A stretch of 64,000 nucleotides of DNA from Cyclina sinensis (GCA_012932295.1 JAAONU010000008.1:35392949-35456948); one strand, 5' to 3'. Shown: positions 34,520-46,969, counted from the first letter of the stretch. The notes: generated by a model from the sequence alone, not told the origin. Made by a program: numbers and translations.

Positions 34520-35240
34520 TCATGACAATACCTTTGTCGAACCAGTTCTCAAATAAAATTTAATGAAAGTAGAATCACGGCTCCAGTCAGCTGTTTCCAA
34601 TATTGATGCCATTGATGCAGCTTTAAATAAAGCCCAAGATAGTCCAATGGCACGAGTGGAATGAGCGTTAACTTTACTGTCATCCTCATAAGCCATCTTA
34701 ATTGTGTTCAAAATCCAATTAGCGATGGTCTGTTTTGACACTTGATTATATGGCTCTACGAAAGATAAAAATAAACTGGTTTGATCGGCATTACCTCGTG
34801 ATCTGAACTGTTAGGTTCTCTTCAATTAAATTGCTATTGTCCTCTTAGGATCCAATTTCTTATTGTCTACAAATGCTGGAACCCAAATCCTACTTCCTGA
34901 ATGGGCCAGGTCTATCTTGCTTAGATAATCATTGTCTGAGGAATAAAATGCCATCCTTATGTACAGAAACGTTGCCATCATCCAACTTAAACGACTGAAT
35001 GTCTGTACATCTTCTGAACGTTGTGACTGCTACAAGAAAAACAGTCTTGTATGATAGAAACTTAAGCGATGTCTTTGTTTACAGCTCAAAGGGAAAATTT
35101 TGTAAGATCTTCAACACTTTTGATATATCCTCTTCCTGGAGCTAGTTTATGGACAGGAGCTCTAAAATTAAAGATACCCCTTAAAAATCTGATAATATAC
35201 GGGTGTTGACCAACAGGAACATTATTTACAGGAGGTAACA
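34520..35240 (-). pseudogene. DIRS tyrosine recombinase region
   Basis: The C-terminal catalytic part is open at 34741-34520: AHSTRAIGLSWALF carries the HxxR box, DWSRDSTF the conserved tryptophan and FIKFYLR the nucleophilic tyrosine. The N-terminal part, about 35230-34800, is readable only in shifted frames (PVGQHPYIIRFLRGIF, then TVFLVAVTTFRRCTDI). In the family it resolves and integrates the circular cDNA. Confidence 0.75.
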
Positions 35241-35645
35241 CTGCAGACAACATTGACCTATAACCAGAGATCGTCCTATATTGTAAATTATCATCATAAA
35301 AAAGTGATGTAAATTTCTAACCCGTCGACAAAAGCCTTTTGCCTTAAGCTGTCTGGTGAAAGCAGCCATGCCGTTAGTTTGAAGAGCTGAGGATTTGGAT
35401 GAAAGATTTGTGTTTTCGGTTGAAGTAATAATTCTTTCACGATTGGTAATAGTATTGGAGGAGCTAGTAAATACTGAAGCAGTGTTGTGTACCAGTGTCT
35501 CTTTGGCCACATTGGTGCAACCAATATGACTTGACAATCTGAAGACTGAGCCATATGTTGAAGTACTTTGGGTATTAAACAAATTGGGGGGAGGGGGATA
35601 AGCATAAGCGAGCATTCTGCTCCAAGGGATGGTCAATGTATCCAT
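35226..35645 (-). pseudogene. DIRS RNase H to recombinase linker region
   Basis: Reads PPPNLFNTQ, or in the neighbouring frame LIPLPPICLIPKVLQHMAQ, then VILVAPMWPKRHWYTTLLQY and LTAWLLS. The pattern (F)PP..L.PKVL, I..AP.WP...W...L and LTAWLLS is typical of DIRS proteins just before the recombinase. Two overlapping frames share the family signal, so a frame shift lies inside. Confidence 0.7.
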
Positions 35646-35944
35646 AGCTAGAGCTTGTGGGCATGGAAATCCTGGAACAAAAAATTGGAACTTTGTGATC
35701 GTCTTTGGACGTAAAGAGGTCGATCATTAGAGTGCCCCAAATGCTGAACAATTTGTTTGGTGCTTGATTGTTCTGATGGACGTATTTTCACCCGGGATAG
35801 GTGATCGGCTAAAATATTTTGACGATCTATGACGTAAGCTGCTTTGAGATTGAAATTGTGTTCGATGGCTAAAATGTCATAAACCCAATGTTAGATAGCA
35901 GAGGTGTGGAGATTTGGTCCCACCTTGGCGATTTATGAACTGTA

Positions 35945-37050
35945 CTACTGTGGTGTTGTCTGACCTAAGACCTCTATGCATAATGCCATCAGACCTAATA
36001 CATGGAGATACTGAAGAGCGGTATTGTTCGTGTGAAGCAGAGTATGTATTGCTAGTTTTATTTTGTGAATACGGGCCTGTGTAGGGAAAACTAGGCCCAA
36101 GTTTAGATGAATAAACTGCCTAGATAAACAATAATTTGACTTGGTATTAGGAAGGATTTCTTCAAATAGGTGATGAAACCTAGTTGCAGTAGAATAGTGA
36201 AACGTGTGGTCGCGATCTAACAAGAGTTGTGACCTTAGAGCATTCACTAGTAACCAGTCGTCCAGATAAGAGGCAAGCCGAATATGTTGTTTTCTCAAAT
36301 AAGCTGCTATGACTGTTATTATCTTTGTGAATGCCCGGGGTGCTTGACATGGGGCCAAAACACATTGAGGTGAACTGGTAACATTGGCCTTGAATGCAAA
36401 AGCAGAAATACTTTTTGTAATCTTTGTGCATTGGTATGTGCAGGTAGGGATACTTCAGATCTAAACCGGCAGCATGGTCGTCCCTGTTTCACTAAATTTA
36501 ACACCTTGGACAATGTGTCCATCTGAAGTGTTGCTTCACCAAAAACCGGTTCCAGTGGTTTCAAATTTGTGACAGGCCTCAGGTCCCCCGCCTTTGCGGG
36601 ACCAGAAAGAAACAGCTGTAAAAACTTTCCTTGGTCAATAGCGGAGGAATTTTCTCGATCATATCTTTCTGCAATAAGCTCTGAATCTCTGACATTATAA
36701 TTGTCATTTGACTTAGAGGTGAAGATGTCTGTTTTATGCCTGAAAATTTTGGAATTTCTATGAAGTCTAACAATAAACCGTTTCTTATTACAAACAACAC
36801 CCATTTGTCGTTTGTGATTTTTTCCCATTTTTTTTGAAAATGTGTTAAGGGACCTCCGACAGGTAAAGGGTCACAGAAGCGTGACTTACTTGGACGGTTT
36901 TGAAAGTTTCGAAAAGAACTTATCGTAGTTTTTTGTTGCATACTTGGTTTAGGAGCCACCTTTGGTATCTTGAAATGACTACCGCTGGGTGTGAATGTTT
37001 GTTTTGATGCAGTCCTTTCTTCATACCTTGGTCGTTTAGCCATTGTAGAA
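35945..37050 (-). pseudogene. DIRS reverse transcriptase and preceding segment
   Basis: Landmarks in order: PVGGPLTHFQKKWEKIT and WVLFVIRNG (about 36880-36780), EIQSLLQKDMIEKIPP (about 36700-36640), DLRPVTNLKPL (about 36590-36540), MDTLSKVLNLV, then in another frame MHKDYKKYFCFCIQG and YQFTSMCFGPMSS, and finally IRLASYLDDWLLVN with the catalytic YLDD at about 36270. At least three frame changes and one missing palm aspartate segment between 36480 and 36430. It would have copied element RNA into DNA. Confidence 0.8.
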
Positions 37051-38113
37051 AAGGAACTGGTTGGCTGAAACTTCCTTTTGTAATTTCAGCTGTTGATAGC
37101 TGTCTTTGGTTGTCTAAATAATCTGGAAGTACATCAGAAAGTTGCTTATTTATTTCCTGTTTCAATTTTAGTTTGTCATCAAATCCTGTTCCCAAAAACT
37201 CATTCTGATGTCAAAGGGAGAGAGTTTACGGTATTTGCATAGTCTTTTAAATCGACAAGACCTGTATCATATAAAGCGGCTTTCCTATGGATCAAATGAC
37301 TAAACGCTCCAGCCCGAGCTATTTGATCTAACGATTTAGTCGAGACAGCAAAAGCATCACGTGTCATCTCGATGGCCAGATCAATGTTACAGTCTTTCTT
37401 ATGTAAACAGTCAAGCAGAGAACCTAAAACTTTCTGTGCATAACAATACCGAATCGTGCCATTTGATCCTGAAAAGCCATCCTTTTGTTTGGTGGATATC
37501 GAGGTAGTATGACCAAAGGCACTTTATGCCCGTATTTCTTGATATGAAATGATTCTACAGTATCATCCAATTTCGGAACTTGAAACCAATGGTCACAAGA
37601 TTCATGGACAGGAAAATCATGTCTATAACTGTCCTTGTAAGAGGTTAATTTACCTGGATTTTCACATAGAAATGACTGAGTAATAATATCCTTTTGCACA
37701 TCATCCAAAATAAGCCCTACCGTAGACTTGTCAGTTCTAGTCTTGGCATCTTCCCAAAACTGGACCAGTAAACTCTGGTTTGGTGTTGGGTCACTTTCAG
37801 CAGGTAAATACATGTATTTACAAACACGATCATTTCGCACTTCGTTTTCAATATGTAACGGAGTGGTATCGCTTATCATAGAATATACATCAGAACCTCT
37901 TGACAAACTCAAGAGATTTTGCTCTGAGGCACTTGGATGCAAAGAAAGAACATCATCATGTCTCATTGGTCTGCGAGCAGCCCCTTGGGCCTCGTCTGTG
38001 ACCTGAGTGTGACGTGGGACCTTTATCCTGAAGTCAAGGGAGTAGACAAGCAGGAGCGGAAACAGAATTAGAAGGAAGAAACAGTTGTCCTGAAGTCTGT
38101 CCTGTATGATCAA
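36920..38113 (-). pseudogene. DIRS gag-like region
   Basis: The 38113-37424 frame has PAESDPTPNQSLLVQFWEDA and FPVHESCDHWFQVPKLDDTV-type text. The next frame (37440-37195) reads RDAFAVSTKSLDQIARAGAF, which fits the ARAGAFxHxxRRKAAL motif of DIRS gag C-termini. It is continued by 37195-36920 in a third frame. A lysine-rich stretch (KGKGKSKASAKGKQ) lies upstream at about 38290-38240. Presumed nucleocapsid role. Confidence 0.6.
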
Positions 38114-38574
38114 GACTTGACGGTAACTGGATGTTACCCAGAAAATTAGTCAACATTCCTGAGAATTTCGACTGAAAAGTTGCAAATTTCTCATCAGTAT
38201 TGTCACTTATAAAGCTCTGAAAAGTCCGACTTTGCTATTCTTAGGTTGTTTACCTTTAGCAGATGCCTTGGATTTACCTTTCCCTTTAGATCCAATAACC
38301 GAGTCCGAAGTTCGAATCGGAGAAAGTGGTCTTGCTAATTTTATCCGTATTATTTCCTTCCATAATGAAAGAATAAAGGAATAATTCCAAAAAGAAAGAA
38401 CGATATGAAAACCTCGTGCTATACACTGCGTGCGAGGTATTAAACAAAAATTGCGCTGTGTTCGCTTTGACGCCGAAAATATAACTGCAGTTATTGAGCG
38501 TCTATCAAGTAGAGTCTTGTTTGTTACGCTCGACTGATTTTCTTGGGCGTGTTCTATTTGCTTTAACCAGAGTA

Positions 38575-38626
38575 TATCCTTATGTAATTTTTCGTATGGT
38601 AAGTTAATAATTGAATGAAATGAAAT
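38575..38626 (-). repeat. DIRS right inverted terminal repeat
   Basis: Inverse of 34176-34226. The segment just inside it (about 38457-38574) is found again, inverted, at 33967-34070 outside the left terminal repeat. Confidence 0.8.
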
Positions 38627-39006
38627 CATGTGAGCCCGGGGCAGAGCAGATAATGACCACAAGGGCATAATTTAAACTATCTTGGTAAAGGGCATCAAAA
38701 TAATACTGCATACAACATTTCAAAAGTCTATAGCTTACGGTTTCACAAGAAAATTTTAAAAGATCAAATATTTTACACAAATGGGGTCCTTGGAGTTGGG
38801 CCAATTTTGACCACAGACATAACAATAACATTTTGAACAAGATGATGCTTTTAATCTTTCCTACATAAGCCTATGCAAAATCATGTGACCGGGGAAGGGC
38901 CATAAATGACCCAAGAGGCATAATTTACATTTAGAAAATTTAGAAAAAAAAGCTCCATCCAAAATATTTATGGTCTTTAGCTTACGGGTTCTCACAAGAA
39001 TTTAAA
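38627..39006 (-). repeat. host repeat fragment 2
   Basis: Continues the host repeat after the DIRS insertion (GGGCCATAAATGACCCAAG at about 38906). It is interrupted again near 39007 by the 167-bp tandem-core element. Confidence 0.5.
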
Positions 39007-40106
39007 TCTAGAACTGTGTCCATAGGACACGGATGCCCCCACTATGCATAAGTGCTCATAAACAAGAGCATGTATATATTGTATATAAGTTTTTTTTCTG
39101 TACATATACCTAAAATGATCTACAGGTAACCTTATGTACATGTTAAATTAAATTACAAATGTAAAATTTATATGTTCAATTATTTATATGGTATATAGTG
39201 AAAAAATCAACAAAGGGCCATAATTCTGTTAAATATGGTCACAGCAAAAATTCCTTCCTTTACTACCATCTACACATTAAAGTTGTTCATCCCTGGAAGT
39301 TTAAGCAAAATCTGCCATCTAAGAGGAGTTGCGTTCACAAAATTTCTATATGGTATATAGTGAAAAAATCAACAAAGGGCCATAATTCTGTTAAATTTGG
39401 TCGCAGCAAAAATTCCTTCCTTTACTACCATCTACACATTAAGGTTGTTCATCCCTGGAAGTTTAAGCAAAATCTGCCATCCGGTTTAAGAGGAGTTGCG
39501 TTCACAAAATTTCTATATGGTATATAGTGAAAAAATCAACAAAGGGCCATAATTCTGTTAAATTTGGTCGCAGCAAAAATTCCTTCCTTTACTACCATCA
39601 ACACATTAAGATTGTTCATCCCTAGAAGTTTAAGCAAAATCTGCCATCCGGTTTAAGAGGAGTTGCGTTCACAAAATTTCTACATAGTATATAGTGAAAA
39701 AATCAACAAAGGGCCATAATTCTGTTAAATTTGGTCGCAGCAAAAATTCCTTCCTTTACTACCATCTACACATTAAGGTTGTTCATCCCTAGAAGTTTAA
39801 GCAAAATCTGCCATCCGGTTTAAGAGGAGTTGCGTTCACAAAATTTCTACATAGTATATAGTGAAAAAATCAACAAAGGGCCATAATTCTATTAAATTTG
39901 GTCGCAGCAAAAATTCCTTTCTTTACTACCATCTACACATTAAGGTTGTTCATCCCTGGAAGTTTAAGCAAAATCTGCCATCCGGTTTAAGAGGAGTTGC
40001 GTTCACAAGATTTCGGGACGTACGGACGGACGTACGGACGGACGGACAGACGTACGGACGGACAAGTGCAACGCTATATGCTCCCCACTTTGTGGGGGCA
40101 TAAAAA
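39007..40106 (-). mobile_element. pearl-like tandem-core repeat element
   Basis: The left end has a perfect hairpin (GTGTCCATAGGACAC, 39016-39030) and GATGCCCCCACT. The right end has an ACGG-rich microsatellite (40018-40062) and a terminal hairpin (complementary arms ATGCTCCCCAC and GTGGGGGCAT, 40079-40102). Between lie five tandem units of about 167 bp. Read on the minus strand the order is hairpin, CCGT tract, tandem core, second hairpin. This resembles oyster pearl elements, non-autonomous and perhaps Helitron-related. No protein-coding content. Confidence 0.65.
39187..40015 (+). repeat. tandem repeat, 167-bp unit, five copies
   Basis: The phrase GTATATAGTG starts units at about 39191, 39353, 39520, 39687 and 39854. 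The first unit is five bases short; the others are 167 bp and nearly identical, implying recent amplification or homogenisation. Open frames across it are repeat artefacts. Confidence 0.9.
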
Positions 40107-40775
40107 GAGGACCCTCAGGGCGGGTTCAGTCATGACCAAAGAGACACGCAACACACCAATTATCAGAACTCTGGGCTTAGCAGATTTAAACAAGAAAATA
40201 TTTTAAAGACTTTTCCACTATATTTCTTTGTAAAACATGTTACCCGTCAGACAGGGCCAAAAATGACCTAGGGACATTATTTGAACAAATTTGGTAGAAG
40301 TCCTCTACCAATGTTTTATGCGAAGTTTTAAAACTCTAGGCCTTGTGGTTTCAGGCAAGAAAATTTTTGAAGAATATTTTCTTCTATATTGCTATGTAAA
40401 ACTTGTAACCCCTCGGTCGGGACCCATAGTGATCCCAGGGACATTATTTGAACAAACTTAGTAGAGGTCTCCTAGACAAGTGTATAAGCTAAATTTCAGA
40501 CCTCTGGACTTAGCAATTTTAAACAAGAATATATTTTTTCAAGTTTTTTATTTTAGTTGCCATAGCAATCAGAGTTATTCATGGGATAGAATTATTTGAA
40601 CAACTTTGGTAAAGCTTTATGCAAGGGACATTCCTGTAACGTTTCATCATCGTTCACCTTGTCGTTTCAGGTAAGATGTTTTTGTGAAGTAAAAAGTTGA
40701 CGGTGCACAACGCACGACGGACACAGGGCGATCACAAAAGATCACCTTGAGTACATAGTGTTCAGACGACCTAAA
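40107..40775 (-). repeat. host repeat fragment 3 with its terminal end
   Basis: It resembles the inverse of 54928-55620. The end near 40730-40775 has GGCGATCACAAAAGATCACC and a decayed hairpin. Together with fragments 1 and 2 it reconstructs one older element split by two later insertions. Confidence 0.55.
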
Positions 40776-41789
40776 ATAATCCAAAATTTCAAGAAGAATA
40801 TGTCCAAATATTTCTCCTTTTAGCATCATCACACCATGAGAGCCCCTATTTGGAATAAAATTATATCGAATGAATAATGGTAAAACAACAATTCTGTATA
40901 TAAAATTTTAAAATAATGTTTTCAGTTTATATGTTCCTCTTAGAATTTTTAACGTCTTGACACTTGGTTATAATTCATTCAATATCAGACAGATTTATAG
41001 AATTTAAAAATGAACAGAAGTTTTCTAAATTATAGGGAATGTGTTAAGACACTTAATTTTATGTTAACTATTTTTTAAATATAAGATATTTAACACTTTG
41101 ACATGAACCTATTGGAACATGCATTTAGATCTTCACTACCAGTAGCCATAATCTTTTTTTTTCTTTTCTTTCTATTTTTTTTTTTTTGCCTTCTCATTTT
41201 ATATTGTGTTCTCAACATCTCTATTTTTGTTTTGCAGATGTTATGTTATTCTTTGAACTGCAATGATATACATTTACATTATAATTAAATCTGGAATCAC
41301 ATTAAAAAGGCCAAAGTTCTGTGGTAAGAATAATAGCACTCCAATGGTTGGGACTTCCAAAGCTTAATAACAATAGCCTGAATTCACATTATTTTAGTAT
41401 AAATATGATCTAAGAACTTATCAGTGCATGCTAAGGGTTTATAAGACTTATCATGTTGTATATTCTTTTGTCATTGAAGGAGAAAGCATTGTATTTCTTT
41501 TCATTGCTCTTTTACATAAGGTAAAGAAGTATGGCACTGTAAAACGTGTATACCGAATTCCAGTGAGTTTTGATTCAATAATCAGTACTGAATGACAATG
41601 CTGGATTTATCAGAATAATCAGGACGAACCAATGTGTGTATGCACATTCCATGATAATATTCTAAAATACCTACCATTTATTATAATTTAAACACTGACA
41701 GGTAAATGTATTAAGTGTATGCATTTACATATCTGTAAAATAACATAAACGAACAGTAAAATACCTTAGAATAATACTCTGAATTGCAT
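40776..41789. other. non-coding, nothing recognised
   Basis: AT-rich with pyrimidine runs at about 41152-41192. No gene or named repeat. Confidence 0.45.
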
Positions 41790-42547
41790 CTCTGCTTCTT
41801 TCAAAACTCGGGGAACCCACCTTGCACATAGTCTCTACATACCTAGCTTTACATGTAAAATTGAATGTACAGTTCCGTACGAAACTCCAACATGGTCCGA
41901 AATGTCTTGAATGGAGCGGCGGCGATCATTTTCAATAAAACGCCTCACTGACGTTACCAATGTCGACGTGATAAAGGACGGTCTTCCACTATGGGTGTCA
42001 TCTTCTATGCTCTCGCGGCCACTCTTAAACAGTTTGTGCCATTTGTAAACAGCAGATATCTTCCTGCTTTTTTTTCAATTCCTCAATGGTTTCGGCTGCT
42101 GAATATCCGCGTAAGTACACAAAACTTAATTGCTGCTCTTGTTTCGATGTACGGCGGTATCCCTATTATGACGCTGATGCTAAGAGAAGCGTTTTTGTTT
42201 TCGCTACCGTGTGAAACGTAAGTATCGGAAATGATGTCAATAACAACATTGTTAATAAGAAATGACGTCGCTTGAACGAAAGTCAAAATTTCGCGGAATT
42301 TGAACCACTAGTAATAGACATTTTACCATATGTTTTACAGGTTTACTGATTTTATTTCCCGTGTCCCGATGTATGGAAAACTCGCGTCATGTAAAATTTT
42401 ATAAAATGCTTATTTTTCAAATATTTTACTGAAATTATCAAAACCAATTCAAAATGTATTAATATGTAGCATCTGAAGTTCTGTGAAGATCGGACGTCAA
42501 ATAAAGAAATTATAAGAAAATTCCACGAACTTTTTGATTCGCCCTCG
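41790..42547 (-). pseudogene. truncated mariner relic
   Basis: The minus strand begins with a terminal repeat like that of the intact mariner (CGAGGGCGAATCAAAAAG, ending at 42547 next to TA). It then encodes the DNA-binding half of a related transposase: AAIKFCV (about 42150), FKSGRESIEDDTHSGRPS (about 42040), DHVGVSYGTVHSIL and, after a stop, CARWVPRVLK (about 41830). These align with residues 17-133 of the intact protein. There is a frame slip after the first HTH. The catalytic domain and the other TIR are missing. Confidence 0.75.
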
Positions 42548-42549
42548 TA

Positions 42550-43914
42550 TTATAATGTAAAGTTTGTTGGACACTATTCATTCCGTAAATGCTTGAAATA
42601 AACGCTTCTTTTATGACCCTGGCGGTATCAAACAGGTGAAACAGCTTCACTGAATTCTGGCTTATCTTTTTATATTTACAAAGTTGACCTACTTTCATGA
42701 ATTTATCATTTAACATAGACAAAGTGTAGATGAGTCACTTTTTCATGTTTTAAATACGGTTAAACTAAGGTTCATTTTCGTATATAGACAATAAGACAAT
42801 CTTCTATTATATAAGTATATATGACAATTAAATTTCAGATATATCAGGTAAAGGACGGAATATTCATAATCTCAAAACTAGACGAAGAGTAATCATATGA
42901 TAATTTCTCATCCATAATATACAGAATTTATAGCCAGTTTGTTTTTAATTAACTTCTTTTGTGTTTATGTCTCCAAACTTAAAGTAATATGCAATATTTG
43001 CTGCCGTATGTCACACCATCTTCGATTTTACTGTAGCCTATCAAACTGAAAGCTTTACAATAAAAATATTAACAGAATCAGAAAACAGGTTACAAGAGTT
43101 ATATTATGCTGCTAGCCTTGAGGTAGCTGTCTGTGTAAAACCCACTGCAAAAATTACACAGCTGTCTGCTTAAAGTTATAATACTGCCCAAAGTCGTCAT
43201 AAACGATAAACGAAATAAGAACTCTAGAATGGTTAAAAAAATTATTAACACACAATCTGTATGGTTATTTTTCGGTGATGGCAAGATATCCTTGAGATAC
43301 ATTAGAATTAAATTATTAAAAATATTTTATGAAATGCCGGTCTTAAATTGCGTCGGAAAACGCCGAACACACTTCGCTAATATCCGTGAAACGAGTCGTC
43401 AATGGCACATGATCAATTTTAAATGTGACGTAGACAACAATAGTGGATCACTCGAAACGTATTTTTATTCAAAAAGATATGAAGACAAAAATGTTTTCAG
43501 AAGCGTAGTTGTCATAACCTTTACAGTACTGAGAAAACACTTGAAAATTTCTAGAGGATGAAGTACGATCAGTTTAAAAAATAATATCGGCACTTAATTT
43601 GTCAGGTCCTGTAAATAAGATGTTGTTTCTAAAAATAATAACTTATAATTTATGTATGCAAAATCACAATCTGCACAAAGTTGAGATTGCCATTGCTGGG
43701 ATTTTACCATCGAAACAACCCAAGATTAGTGACTTCTTTAGGAAAAAACTAACTTTACTTAACAACGTAAAATAATGATGTTGATAGCGTGTTCGTATTG
43801 ACGTAATTTTGTTTTTGTAATACCATATATTGATTGAGATTATCATTCGTCATTGATTAAAATCATTAAAATCATATCATTATTTTTTATTATCTACGTT
43901 ATACTTTTTTAATA
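42550..43914. other. non-coding with one unassigned open stretch
   Basis: AT-rich. A plus-strand open stretch at 43229-43561 (110 codons; MPVLNCVGKRRTHFANIRE) is longer than chance neighbours but resembles nothing known and has no clear splice or promoter context. Confidence 0.3.
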
Positions 43915-44075
43915 CAGTAACTTTCATATAGATCATTGGACCCACTACTATAGCGAAAGAAAACGTTATATTCAAGCATTTATAACGAAATTTCGTTGTA
44001 TGGATACAACGAATTTCGGATATAACGAAGTAATTTGCTAGGTCCCGAGAAATTCGTTATAAGCATGTTTAACTG
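43915..44075 (+). mobile_element. small MITE, Tigger/pogo type
   Basis: A 161-bp element flanked by TA (43913-43914 and 44076-44077), with ends CAGTAA and TTAACTG. The inside is rich in CGTTATA/TATAACG inverted motifs (ATAACGAAATTTCGTTGTAT, GATATAACGAAG). These are the marks of non-autonomous Tc1/mariner-Tigger elements. Confidence 0.6.
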
Positions 44076-44077
44076 TA

Positions 44078-45029
44078 AATGGCTCTCGTGAGCAGTCTGG
44101 CAGCTTACAGCTATTACTACTTGTTAAAAAAAATCAGGATTGTGTACACAAATATTCTGTTTACAGTTTTATAAGGACAAATTTCTCCTCAATTCAATCA
44201 TAATATTTTTCGATGGCTAAATTGCACTATGAAAAGTTTGAAAACTCACCAGATCTTCTCCTGGCATACATCTTTACAGGATTTTAGCGTTAAAACTTAA
44301 AAATGCTACATTCTGACAAGTTTAAACAAGTTTTCATATGCAGACAATCAGGAAGTGAATTTTTTCTTCAAAGGTGTGAAACCACCAAATAAATTCCGTC
44401 TCTATTCTTTATAAAATACATAAAGTTCAAAGGGCTGTAAAACATAGCATAAACCTCGTTTAAATGGCTTTAACTTGTAGATCTATATCTGTATTTTTGC
44501 AAAATAGCAATAATAGCGGGGGTTGTGTTACAAACAACTGAGATATTTCGGTTCTTGTGAACTTACCCATAAAAGTAACAAAAATGAGCCATTTTTCAGA
44601 CTAGGGGTATGTGAAACAAGTTCCTATTATGAATTCAACTATGAATATATATGAGCATAAATTGCTACCACACTATCAGAAAAAGTTAAGATTAAAATTA
44701 TTCCAGCTAAAAAAATACACAGATTAGGGCAAAAATGTTAAAATCAGCCAAGAAAACTGAGAACTATTTCTAGCCGCCATTCATGCGGGTGCCATTTTTT
44801 TTTTTAGATCTGACAGACTGAAATGGTGGTTTCGTTCTTACTTAACAATAAATGGCGAGGATCGAATTTGCGGTGTTGTGTTAATAGTGATAACGTGAGA
44901 AATGACAAAGGTAAATCCAGGAGGCATTTGAATTCGTGTATAGGTTTGAAAAAAAACTTTGAAAGTTTATTCAATTGATTAATTTTCTGTTTTATCACTG
45001 ATATTTCTGTCCCTCGATCTTTTGCATGA
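44078..45029. other. non-coding, nothing recognised
   Basis: AT-rich, with a run of T at 44795-44805. Confidence 0.45.
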
Positions 45030-45331
45030 ACATACGTTGGCCTATATTGTTAGGCCATATTTCTTCGCGCTGTTCCGCACATTAAACCACGTGATCTCTG
45101 TGTTGCTCCACAAACGTTTTTAAGGGCAATTACAGTCTTAAATTTGGATGTCCTTCAAATGAAATAGTGACCAAGTAAATGTTTTAATTGTTTTTTTAAC
45201 AGTATTTTGTACCAGTTTAAAACTGTGTGCGATTTAAGTACGAACTACTTTCGCAGTACTTCAGTTCTCCATGACACTGTAAGACTTGGAAATGCCGTCT
45301 CTTGTTGTCCGGGCCTGAGAACCCGAACAAC
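45030..45331 (+). repeat. hairpin-ended short repeat, copy a
   Basis: It aligns with 60780-61092. The left end has a perfect 7-bp stem (TGGCCTATATTGTTAGGCCA, 45038-45057). The right end has an 11-bp stem (GTTGTCCGGG and CCCGAACAAC, 45304-45331) with wobble-type changes. Between are shared phrases such as CGAACTACTT and GGAAATGCCG. No coding capacity. Confidence 0.6.
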
Positions 45332-46969
45332 CAAATATCAGACATTTTTTTATGAAGGACAAAATTTGTGCAAGTTCTTGGGTTATAAAAAATCTCTTAC
45401 TTCACAAGTCGTTATCTCGCACAATATTCTCAAAGTTATTTACCTCAGGTGAACGGTCGTGTAGATATAAGTTTTTCGCCAATCGCGGGTGATGATCTCT
45501 AAGCCAAATTAAGCTTAATTTAAGATTCTGTCATGCAAAATGCACTGAGAGGAGAATGTCAATCGGTTGGTGAAGTCATACTGTGAAGACATTCTTACAA
45601 CAAACCGACAAAAAGAAAATAAGCCTTTTCTTTTGTTCTTTTATCTGCTGTCGCAATGGTCATAAGTGCTTTGATTTGAAATCGTCAAACGATAACCATT
45701 TCTTTTTAAATATGTGGTTTATGTATTAAACAAATGAAAAAGGGTGAAAAAAACATGACGTCAGAAAATACAAAATTAGAATAAGTATATGAAGAGAAAG
45801 GTATCTTTAAAATAGAAAGAAAGGAATTCGGATTCTCTTCTTTTATGAGAAAATTTGTGATTGCATATATTGCAGAAGGGAAGTTCGGACTTAACAAAGT
45901 TTTTAGTGAATATATATCTTCATATCATTTTGCTTCTTTCTGGAGACAATAATGAATGTTTCAAGTTATAAAGAAAGAGAGAATAACTAAAATATAGAAA
46001 ACAAAGAAAACAAAAACACGTATTTAAAATTTTTAAAAAGGAAGGTAGGAATGTAAAAAGACAATAGGAAATGAAAGAATGAAATTGTGAGGTGTTCACG
46101 GTTCAGTAAGTCTTGTGATTTTAGACTTAATACCACGCCTTCCATATTCATGGCCTGGTTATTAAATTGGTTAGGTCAAAGATGTATCCACGATGCATTA
46201 AAAAGAAAAAGTGTATACATATTGAGGTTTTAGTTGTAATTGTGGAGAATATATCTAAACTAAGTAACTGCCTCATTCACTGTTAGAAATGCTTCAGTTT
46301 TACACACTTATATCGGTAAAAATTACCCAGTTAGTCACAGGGTATGTATGAACTTTGTTTATATATTTTGTTTTTTATACACCCCTTTTTTACTGACCGC
46401 AAGGGCATGAGTTCAAATCCTGTTGAAATCAATCCTTTTTCTTCAGGTTTATGGTATATAGAAACATAGAATTATATAATTATATTATATTATACTCAGT
46501 GAGTCAGTGACTTTAAAGGCGGCGTAGGACTAAGGCCGAAAATCAGCTATTCCTTCGAAATATCAGTGTTGAATTCCATCAAAATACTACTTTTACAAGA
46601 TAAAATTCAATTTCAAGCTATAATAACTATTTCTCTTGTTTATGTCTAAGAAGTGTGTAATATAGCGATATAAAAATTTCTACTTTTTTCCTTTAAGGGT
46701 TCAAAACTCAACGTGTCACACAATGAATAGTATGTAAAATTATAACTAAAATATATATAAGGTCTCGCCTCCAAAATGCTGATTTTCGGCTATAACGTTC
46801 TTTCAATCACCTGTCACGCATCACTAAACTGATAATCATTTTAATGATAATGATTTGCTAAAACACTATATGTGAAACAAATTCGATAAATTTGCCTTTA
46901 AACAATATGATACAAAAAATAAAACTTGTTAAAAATGTGATCTTTAGAAAATTTTGAGCAGTATATGTC
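45332..46969. other. non-coding, nothing recognised
   Basis: AT-rich. A B-box-like AGTTCAAATCC at 46411 lacks an A-box and was not called. Confidence 0.45.

Larger units (their letters stand above)
33913..38625 (-). mobile_element. DIRS-like retrotransposon, degenerate
   Basis: A 4.7 kb insertion on the minus strand with gag-like, reverse transcriptase/RNase H and tyrosine recombinase regions in the DIRS order, and inverted terminal repeats. Elements of this class copy through RNA and integrate with a tyrosine recombinase, leaving no target duplication. The flanks join cleanly: the sequence to 33912 (CTTTTGTAAAA) plus that from 38626 (TCATGTGAGCCCGGGG) mirror the uninterrupted CTATGCAAAATCATGTGACC at 38871-38890, supporting a duplication-free insertion. 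Several frame shifts and stops show that it is dead. Confidence 0.8.

Noticed and set aside
39198..40103. Open frames of about 110 codons through the 167-bp repeat
   Set aside because: They are the repeat unit translated again and again; the frame depends on unit length, and the element has no other coding sign.
43229..43561. 110-codon plus-strand open stretch
   Set aside because: No recognised motif, splice context or paralogue; length alone is not enough in this sequence.
43913..44077. Palindromic CGTTATA region considered as a structured RNA
   Set aside because: TA flanks and CAGT/ACTG ends explain it better as a small DNA transposon.
46395..46430. B-box-like AGTTCAAATCC resembling a tRNA T-arm
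   Set aside because: No A-box at the right distance and no acceptor or anticodon stem.
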